Origin: Paraglomus occultum
Lineage: Eukaryota; Glomeromycota; Glomeromycetes; Paraglomerales; Paraglomeraceae
Direction of reading: 5' to 3'
DNA: 11,273 nucleotides
Assembly (NCBI GenBank): GCA_910592205.1
Contig: CAJVPJ010001227.1
Coordinates: forward strand, 1 to 11,273
The notes under the pieces were generated by a model that did no database searches, had not been told where the DNA came from, and saw nothing but the letters and a program-made list of their open reading frames with translations. Within the stretch, counting starts at the first letter, position 1, and each line of letters starts with the position of its first letter. This document shows positions 1-7,250 of the stretch, one piece after another. The position numbers were made by a program, and so were the translations under genes.

Positions 1-806
1 TGAAATCCTGGTGATACCAACGATTGCCGCAGAAATCTAGAGAGGAATACGTCATCGCCTATAGCAACGTCATCACAGTTGCCTTGGTATTAGTATGTAA
101 GAAATTGAGATACACTATTTATTTAAAATTATATCTTGAGACTAATGCCATAAAATTGGTAATGAGTTTGATGCTAATCTTTTTGAATAAAACGTAGCAA
201 CATTTAAGCTCGCTTTGAAACATTCTAGCGTCAGCTGGGATGTATCTTCCTAACATTGTTTTCGTATCCAACCGAATGCATTGTTATTTGAATACGATGT
301 TTATTTAAATTTAGAAATGTGACGTTTTTGCCGTGTATAAAAGATATGTAAGTAGCTCCCGTTGGCAAAACTTAGTTTGAACTGTTAACGATAATAATCA
401 TCGGATAAGTCCTTATATCATGGAAAATTAAATAAACGATTTTTCTTTGAATCGAATTACCTTTTTTTTTCGTCTTCAAATATAATTAACCGGATACATC
501 CTATAAACAGCTCACTCAACCTGTAAAAATATTTTCTGATTATTGAATAAACTACAATTTAAGGGACTAAAGGTGTGCTGAATAATATGACATAATTCGG
601 AGGCATTCGCACTCGCTTAAATATCTATTTATTGTTTTTCTGAGTAGTACCATATTGGGAAACGGCCTGCGCGCTGTAGATTTCCTTGTATCACATTGAC
701 ATCACGGAGAAATACGGTAAAGATTTTAGCTAGATCCTATCCTTCCAAAATTTATTCCTTGACCTGGTCGTTTCCCGGTCACTAAATTCTACAATTTTGC
801 TTATCA
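1..806. other. Region upstream of GUF1, no convincing gene
   Basis: AT-rich DNA without a long open frame on either strand. At the left edge the + strand reads EILVIPTIAAEI and then a TAG at 38-40, which could be the last 12 codons of a gene lying to the left, but it is too short to judge. An AATAAA-like signal follows at about 186. A TATAAAAG box lies at 336-343 and a run of nine T at 462-470, with no recognisable RNA gene between them. The last few hundred bases must contain the GUF1 promoter and 5' leader, but I see no clear core element close to its ATG. Confidence 0.4.
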
Positions 807-3800
807 ATGCGGCAAATAATCAACTACTCGTGTATACGACAATGGAATAATAGATTATATTCAAGTGCTACATACAACGCTTTTTACGTAAAAATATTTA
901 AAAGAGTGAATGTATTAATCAGAGCTTATTCAACAGTAAGCAGACCCAAAAAATATATACATTCAGACTATAATATCACAAATTAACTACAGCTCTGTTA
1001 GGATAAGATAAAGATCGATATGTCAACAATTTCATTAGAGCATATACGTAATTTCAGTATCATCGCACATATCGGTATGTATAATTTTCAGAGATTCATG
1101 TGGGCTTAGTGATAAAATATTTATACGTTCTCACTGTCATATCAGATCATGGCAAGAGCACATTAGCAGACAGGTAACAAGAAATGTTGGCGCCATTTTC
1201 TTGTGATTGTAACTTGATACTTAACTGAGCGAAATTTTATCGTGGTCTAGATTATTGGAACTCACAGGTAATACTTTACAGCGTTCGAGGAATATGCTCA
1301 AATAAGCTCGCGATAACAAGCTTGTTCGCATCGCGCATCATTCAATCAGGCACAATATCACCAAATCATCTTCAGCAACAAGTATTAGACAAACTCAACG
1401 TAGAACGGGAAAGAGGAATTACTGTAAAAGCTCAGGCGAGTCAATAGTGTTTTTTTTTCTCGGTTGCTTAGACTATCTGCTTCTCGAACTGAACCTTTGA
1501 TGATTATCGAATCTTGTTGTGACATAAGTCTTAATTAATTTCAATGTTCGTTTATTTCAGACATGTTCAATGTTCTACCAGTACAATGGCACCAAATATC
1601 TTTTGAATTTGATTGACACTCCGGTAAACCAGCGACCGTTTTTTTTTCTCCCAAGTCTCTTATTCAAATACTATCGAATTAACCTCCAATACCGTTTTTA
1701 ACAAGGGCCATGTTGATTTCAGCTATGAAGTCTCCCGCTCGCTGGCTGCCTGCCAGGGAACTCTTCTTCTTGTAGACGCATCGCAAGGCATACAAGCCCA
1801 GACGGTGGCAAATTTTTTCCTAGCTTTTGAGCAAGGAATTACGGTTGTGCCTGTCATCAACAAAGTGAGTCTGAGTGATCAGGATCGACAAAATAGTTGG
1901 AAAAAGGATAAAAGACTGGAGAGGAGTAGTACAGGTGATGAGAGTCACAGGACGTGTTCGCTGCTGTGACGAGGATACCCACAGTCTATCATGTATCGAG
2001 TGGCTGACATTGACTAATGCTGACATTATTTTATTACAAGATCGATCTCCCTGCCGCACAACCAGATCGAGCGATACAACAAATAGAAAGTACTTTTGAA
2101 TTGGATGGCAGTAACATTCTCAAGGTTTGGCGTTTGAACGTGTTCAACGTTTATTAGATATCAGACTAAAGCTTTTTTTGTATAAAGATATCGGCGAAAA
2201 CGGGTCTGAACGTAGATCGAGTTCTACCAACTGTGATTGAAAATATTCCACCGTAAGTATAAAAGCGGCTATGCTCTTTCCTCTTTTTCGATCTACTTTC
2301 ACGCATTGTTTTTTTGTTTTGTTGTTTTTTTGACTCCACATACATCATGTTCCGCAACATCAGGCCAGATGGCGATGTCAATAAACCACTTCGAGCACTG
2401 CTGTTTGATTCGTGGTATGATACTTACGTCGGGGTTGTCTGTTTAATGGCCGTAGTTGATGGAAAATTGCAAAAAGGTGAGAAAACAAAGCGAAGGTTGA
2501 TCTTTAAAGGTTCAGTCAACTTGTTGATCATTGAAAATGAAAACGCGACTGAGTGTAGTTGGGATACTAATCGGGCGCTGTCTACTTTTTTTGTCTTAGG
2601 CGACAAGTTATTATCGGCTCATTCTCAAATACGCTATGATGTCACGGAAGTTGGAATTATGCATCCTGAGCAGACATCGACGGGTTATTTGTACGTACGC
2701 TCTACTAGGGGATAATGAGGCGAAAGCAATGAGATATTGCGAATTGATATTATTTCCAGTAATAACAAATATCTTTTTCGCATGAAGACACGCTGGACAA
2801 GTGGGCTATGTCATATGTGGCATGAAAGTAGCATCTGAAGCATATATTGGGGACACGTTTCATCATGTCAAAGCTCCCGTCCAGCCATTTCCTGGATTTG
2901 AGCCCGCGAAGCCAATGGTACGTGTTGTACGCGTTTATTCCTATGCCTTGCATTTTTTTTGTCTTAACATGTCTTCTTTCATTCAAACATCTGCAGGTAT
3001 TTTCGGGTATATTTCCAATAGACACGAATGACTTTAATAAGCTTGACGAATCGATCACGAAACTTACCATTAACGATGCGAGTGTCTCTGTACAGAAAGA
3101 ATCTAGGTTCGGTGAGGACGACAGTAATGATGGCAATAATGAATACCACAGAAAAGATATACTTGGTGATCGAGTTCGTACTAACGTTAATATAGTATGG
3201 CACTCGGACAGGGTTGGAGAATAGGCTTTCTGGGAACATTACATATGGATGTATTTAGACAAAGACTTGAAGAGGTATGAACAAGCGAGAAAGACAATGT
3301 AAAATAGGTGTAGAGTCTGAAATGGTGTTTACGATATTATACGAACTCGTTGCGGCCTGTGGTTAGGAATATGAAGCAAATGTAATAATAACTCAACCGA
3401 CAGTTCCATACAAAGGCAAGTTTCAGTATTGATCTTCTACTAAACATTCACATGTTCGATTACTCACACTCACGTCTCCATCTTCAAAAAAAAACTTTTT
3501 TTTTCTTTCATAAATAACATTTCTTTTCTCTACTCTCGCTATTATATACAAACAGTAACCTATAACGACGGCACCGTTAAAACAATCCGGAATCCCGCCG
3601 ATTTCCCTGATCCTCACGAAATATCAACATCGGTACTATCGGTCTCCGAACCAATGGTTCTCGGTACTATTATTCTGCCTGATCAATACATGGGTCCGGT
3701 AATGGATTTATGTGGAGTTAGGCGAGGTGAACAGTTAGAATACACTTATATCGACGAGACGAGGGTTATTGCCAAGTACATTCTGCCTCTCGGAGAAATT

Positions 3801-4728
3801 GTTAAGGATTTTCACGACGAATTAAAGGGAAGAAGTAGTGGATACGCGAGGTAGGACTCTTGATAGTTGAAATTTATTATCGGGTTTGAAATATGGCGTT
3901 TTTTTTTGAGTATGTTTATAGGAGATGGTTTAAACAAAATCTTTTTAATAGCTTTGACTATGAAGATATGGGTTACCGAGAAGCAGATATTGTCAAGGTG
4001 AACCTCCGCTTTTTACATACTCTTATAATTTACGCACTTATCCGTCAATAACGTTTGCCCACGACTATGACATTACACAGATGAATGTTTTAATAAACCA
4101 CAAGCCAGTTGATGCCCTCGCCGCCATTCTCCATCGTAGTCAAGCAGAACTTGTTGGTAGGGACTGGGCAAGGAAACTTAGGGATATCATTCCAAAGTAA
4201 GCGTCGTATCAGACCCAGATTTTCTTGACGTTTAAACAACCGGTCGTTGATTAGATATTTTTTTTTAGGCAGCTATTTGAAGTTGCAATACAAACAGCTA
4301 TTGGGAATAAAATTATCGCTAGAGAGACGTAAGTTGCAATGTAATTACAATCTTCTCATTTTGAACAATAACATAAAGACAAACATATTATTGCGTTTAG
4401 TATTTCTGCTTTAAGGAAGAACGTCACTGCTAAATGTGTAAGTAGTCCAATGCTTTCTTTGATTGTTTATGTCGCATTAACTGATATAATGGTGCGCGTG
4501 CCTCGTAAAGTATGGGGGAGATGTCACTAGGAAGATGAAATTGTTAAATAAACAGAAGGAAGGCAAAAAGAAGCTCAAAATGATTGGTAAATAATATTAT
4601 GCTTAACAATAGATCTTGTGCTTTGACAATATTTATTTACATATTACGTGTCTTGTATAGGTAATGTTGAACTGCCTCAAAAGGCATTCTATGACTTCTT
4701 GTCAAAAGATAAAGGCAAATCTAAATAG
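807..4728 (+). CDS. GUF1: Mitochondrial translation factor GUF1 (LepA/EF4 GTPase), 22 exons
   Basis: Back-translocating GTPase of the LepA/EF4 family, which binds mitochondrial ribosomes at the inner membrane and supports accurate translation under stress. My exon model: 807-935, 1002-1074, 1146-1173, 1251-1267, 1350-1435, 1561-1623, 1706-1864, 2041-2124, 2188-2252, 2364-2476, 2600-2690, 2788-2917, 2997-3106, 3196-3274, 3367-3415, 3556-3850, 3952-3997, 4081-4196, 4269-4328, 4401-4437, 4511-4586, 4661-4728. The exons sum to 1974 nt, 657 aa plus TAG, matching yeast and human family length. Residues 1-43 form a basic, acid-poor presequence ending RAYST. G motifs are complete: AHIDHGKST 65-73 (G1), RGIT with Thr107 (G2), DTPGH 130-134 with the catalytic His134 (G3), NKID 184-187 (G4), SAK 215-217 (G5). 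The conserved [19 protein letters not shown] segment, the EF-G-like domain in exon 16 and the LepA-specific basic C-terminus (from about 578, with [20 protein letters not shown] from 611) follow. Introns 5 and 15 start with GC; the rest are GT-AG. The least certain junction is intron 13 (GTTCGG donor). The start is chosen because only this ATG gives a targeting peptide in phase with the GTPase. Confidence 0.95.
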
Positions 4729-5304
4729 AGCAAAGAACAAATATAAAGTAATTCTTGGACACACTGGTAGACGATTAAAGCTCGCGGTTTGTATAAAATC
4801 GCGTGGCACAAATTTGTCAAAGTTTATTAAAAACCATAATTTGAATATGGGGTAGACTGCAACAAAACCAGACAAAGTGAACTGTGACGTAGATGAGAGG
4901 CTGATTATATGGTTGTAAAATTGACCAGTGTGACTGATGACATTTTTGAAAAGTAATAATGGTGCCATTCATAGCTTATGGACTTGTTAATTTTAATGTT
5001 CACTTTATCATAGCAGAATGTGATAAATATAAACCATAACAGGATAAATATAGTAATAGGATTATCTCTATTACTATATATAAAAAATAATATGATATTA
5101 ATTTACATTAAATCCACTATGTAACCAAAGAATTCACTGCACTATTAGAAGTATTTTAAAGAAAGCTCAAGGAGAGAAAATTGCTTCCTATGTTTTTAAA
5201 ATCAAAGATACCCAAACACTCCATATCTAGATCAAGAAAAATTAGTTATGAAATTTATCAAAGAAAGGAAAATTATAACTAATAAACGATCTTAACAACA
5301 ACTT
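4729..5304. other. AT-rich 3' flank of GUF1 and spacer
   Basis: No gene is visible. Open frames that run over the last GUF1 exon (to 4855 on +, 4968-4702 on -) are out of frame with it and have no protein-like character. The stretch GATAAATATA occurs twice (about 5021 and 5043), next to a perfect inverted repeat listed separately. No strong canonical polyadenylation hexamer stands out right after the GUF1 stop. Confidence 0.5.
5048..5079. repeat. Perfect 12-bp inverted repeat with 8-nt loop
   Basis: ATATAGTAATAG at 5048-5059 is followed by eight bases and then its exact reverse complement CTATTACTATAT at 5068-5079. It lies 320 bp beyond the GUF1 stop. It can form a hairpin in RNA or a cruciform in DNA. 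No T-run or gene end on either strand ties it to termination, so its role is unknown; chance is possible in DNA this AT-rich. Confidence 0.7.
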
Positions 5305-5448
5305 ATGATGAACCAGGAAAGAAACGAAGACTTGAAGAAACGTAAGGGAAATAAATTTAACGTAAAAGCTTCTCGCCTGATCGAACGACTTGTCAACAAG
5401 TTCGTTTTTATTGATAAAGACTGCTCGAGCGCATTCGTTGAGCGTTGA
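5305..5448 (+). CDS. Small ORF, 47 aa, doubtful
   Basis: ATG-ATG start, TGA end. The product is lysine- and arginine-rich in its first half (KKRKGNKFNVKAS) and then amphipathic (RLIERLVNKFVFIDKD). No family is recognised, no splice sites are needed, and the opposite strand is also partly open here. It could be a small gene, a piece of a decayed one, or chance. It is listed because its composition looks more protein-like than the surrounding AT-rich spacer. Confidence 0.18.
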   Translation: MMNQERNEDLKKRKGNKFNVKASRLIERLVNKFVFIDKDCSSAFVER

Positions 5449-5681
5449 TCATATTTCGCTACTTTGACACAATTGCAATCAAAAAGTCAAACATGTAAAA
5501 ATAATTCAATTTTTGCAAGCATAAATTTTTCTATTTCGATTATTGAATGCGCGCTCTTGAAAATATAAATAATACTAAATGCATCAGAGTGATTGCATGG
5601 GAGGAAAATACTCGGACCCCAAAGCCACTTGTGAATATCTTTTTTTATGTTGCTACTATTAAACCATTATCACTATTGTCT

Positions 5682-6490
5682 TCATCCATCTGAGTGGTTT
5701 ACATTTTCTTTTTCTTCATCGACCCAACGTTGGATTGCCTCGAATGATATTTTGTTAAATGAAAATTGAATCCGATTCGGTTCTTTATCGTACAGTCGTT
5801 TCAGATCATTCCACAGCGTTTGTGTTCTTTGTTGGTTTCGTTTTTGATAAGTTTCCGGAATACTTAAATATTCTCATGTTGTGGAGTTGACAATTCTGTG
5901 TTGGTTGTTAATTGCTCATTTAATTCAACGTTGCTCAGATGTTCATTCAGTAAAATAGAATTATGATAGCATGATAGAATATGACGTAAGCTAGTACATC
6001 AGCTTAAATAAAATAGTTATACGCTTTGGCTTCCAAAGTTCTCACCATTTCCGAATCCGCACAAATCACCTGGCTAGCAGTAGGAATTTCCCATGAGAAA
6101 TCAGACGCGGTTTTCTTTTTTAGATATTTTCTAAAATGTTTAGCGTATGGGGCCTTGCTATGTGCAAGGTTGGTCTTTAACATTCGCAAGTTTTTCTCGA
6201 TTTCGTTGGGATCCGTATCATTTTCACCGACAATTTCACCGACAGTTCATTTCGCCGACAATTAATTACCTAAAAAGAATAAATTTGAAATAATGTTGGT
6301 GAACATTTATCGGTGAAATGATTACCTCCCTGATTACTAACCTTCAAAGGAATTTCAAGTAATCTCAGATATTTTTCGGAGTTTGGCTCGTAAAACGTTT
6401 TCACGTTGTAATTGCCTGGTAAATTACTTGTCTCAGCTCCTCCTTCGAATACCATGCATCATCCTCTATTGCTTGAAAAGTGATTGAAAA
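5682..6490 (-). pseudogene. Decayed or heavily spliced gene of unknown family
   Basis: Protein-like blocks follow each other in order on the minus strand but in different frames. (1) about 6490-6401: QAIEDDAWYSKEELRQVIYQ, ends in TGA. (2) about 6410-6343: NVKTFYEPNSEKYLRLLEIP, one base out of register with block 1. (3) about 6262-6004: contains EIEKNLRMLK, then APYAKHFRKYLKKKT and FSWEIPTASQV, ends in TAA. (4) about 5950-5868: NEHLSNVELNEQL to TPQHENI, ends in TAA. (5) 5873-5682: IPETYQKRNQQRTQ, LWNDLKRLYDKEPNRI, FEAIQRWVDEEKENV, ends in TGA. Blocks 2 and 3 could be joined by a GTTAGT...TTTTTAG intron, but the simple junction does not keep frame. Blocks 1/2 and 4/5 need one-base shifts, which favours a pseudogene. 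No domain is recognised. The blocks are charged and partly helical. A recently broken fungal family member is my best guess. Confidence 0.45.
6222..6318. repeat. TTTCACCGACAA short repeat cluster
   Basis: Three direct copies of a 12-mer, TTTCACCGACAA at 6222-6233, TTTCACCGACAG at 6234-6245 and TTTCGCCGACAA at 6250-6261, with an inverted partial copy (TCGGTGAAA) at 6310-6318. The cluster sits between two coding-like blocks of the minus-strand decayed gene. It may be a minisatellite, a remnant of a small inverted-repeat element, or part of an intron. Confidence 0.6.
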
Positions 6491-6506
6491 CGCGGTAATA
6501 TGAGCT

Positions 6507-6518
6507 GGGGGGGGGGGG
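6507..6518. repeat. Run of 12 G
   Basis: An uninterrupted G12 tract in otherwise AT-rich DNA, between the minus-strand decayed gene and the plus-strand zinc-motif ORF. Such tracts are length-unstable and are often misread in assemblies, so any frame crossing it is unsafe. Confidence 0.8.
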
Positions 6519-6534
6519 AGGTAAAAAATTGTAA

Positions 6535-6855
6535 ATGTTTCATGTTTATTACTTAAGACTGGAGAAGTATGTAACCGGGGCTGTTATAGACCTGCAGGTT
6601 GTCAAGTCCACTGGATTTCTCCCAAAACGCGTACCTTGTAAAGAATGTGGTAAACTGACTTTTTCTAAATATGGCGCTTGTGATATCCATGCTAGAAAGC
6701 ATCGAAAAAGGGAACAATACTACCGAAAAAAACTGGAGATGACGCAAAAATGGAGGCCCAGAGGGAGTGATACCAACGTGTCTAAGACTTGTCAAAGAAA
6801 ATATATAGTAATATTCATTTTATCATGGGTATCCAACGTTATGCGTAAAAATTAG
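6535..6855 (+). CDS. ORF with CxxC...CxxxH zinc-ribbon-like motif
   Basis: Open frame of 106 codons. The gene-like part begins near 6598, right after CCTGCAG, a good splice acceptor, so the true exon may start there and the leading 21 codons may be intron. It contains PCKECGKLTFSKYGACDIHA, in which the two cysteines of CKEC, a later Cys (GAC) and the following His could bind zinc. A strongly basic stretch follows (RKHRKREQYYRKK), suggesting nucleic-acid binding or a nuclear signal. The tail after about 6740 loses this character, so a donor or a break may lie there. No family is named with confidence; a fragment of a mobile-element protein or a small fungal zinc protein are both possible. The antisense frame (6795-6553) is a shadow. 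Confidence 0.4.
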   Translation: MFHVYYLRLEKYVTGAVIDLQVVKSTGFLPKRVPCKECGKLTFSKYGACDIHARKHRKREQYYRKKLEMTQKWRPRGSDTNVSKTCQRKYIVIFILSWVSNVMRKN

Positions 6856-7009
6856 CTATAGCACCTAGTTTCTGAAAATTCAATGTAAGTTTTCTTAGCT
6901 TGTGAAAAACCGCTTGTTTATGATGTGGTACAATATGAATTTCACCGTTGCAGCAATTAATGCCTTATTTGGCAATAGCTAATGAGTGCCATCCCAATTT
7001 CCAAATTTG

Positions 7010-7187
7010 TTGGGGAAGGGCTGCGCTGGGTCAAACTTAAAGCAGTTAATTCAAGATCGAATAACAAATAAAAACAGTCAATCTCTTCAAACGGCTCACC
7101 ATTTGATCATTATGTTCTGATTGAATGTTGCAAAAAAATCTTTCGTTGTGATCTTTGGAACAAGTGGTTTTTCGGCGCAGCCCCCAA
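7010..7187. repeat. Imperfect GC-rich inverted repeat pair
   Basis: TTGGGGAAGGGCTGCGCTG at 7010-7028 matches, in reverse complement, CGGCGCAGCCCCCAA at 7173-7187. The shared core is GGGCTGCGC / GCGCAGCCC, about 150 bp apart. GC-rich arms stand out in this DNA. They could be decayed terminal repeats of a small non-autonomous element; no target-site duplication was found. Confidence 0.4.
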
Positions 7188-7192
7188 TTTTA

Positions 7193-7198
7193 CACGTG
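7193..7198. promoter_or_regulatory. CACGTG E-box upstream of the TMCO4-type gene
   Basis: The palindrome CACGTG, in the context ACACGTGAC, lies 53 bp before the ATG at 7251. This is the core bound by bHLH factors of the Cbf1/Pho4/SREBP/TFEB kind in fungi and animals. Position and GTGAC context fit a promoter element, but a single 6-mer is weak evidence. Confidence 0.3.
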
Positions 7199-7250
7199 AC
7201 ATTCTCAAATAAATTCCGTGCCGTCAAATTCTCTCCCGATCATCCCTCTC

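Larger units (their letters stand above)
6856..7250. other. Spacer and 5' flank of the TMCO4-type gene
   Basis: No open frame of note. It holds an imperfect inverted repeat (7010-7028 and 7173-7187) and a CACGTG box 53 bp before the downstream ATG, both listed separately. On the minus strand about 7040-6980 reads FDPAQPFPNKFGNWDGTH and then a stop, which is short and may be a transposon or gene scrap. Confidence 0.4.

Noticed and set aside
336-470. TATAAAAG followed about 120 bp later by nine T, as a possible Pol III RNA gene
   Set aside because: No tRNA, 5S, U6 or box A/B pattern is visible between them; small stems present are expected in such AT-rich DNA.
1820-2099. Open frames of 74 and 79 codons around 1820-2099
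   Set aside because: They lie mostly in GUF1 intron 7 (1865-2040), which is bounded by the conserved NK/ID split of the G4 motif.
2750-3239. Minus-strand open frames of 86 and 128 codons
   Set aside because: They overlap GUF1 exons 12-14, which are fixed by strong conservation on the plus strand.
4664-4968. Open frames over and beyond the last GUF1 exon on both strands
   Set aside because: Out of frame with the exon ending [20 protein letters not shown]; the rest is AT-rich with no motif.
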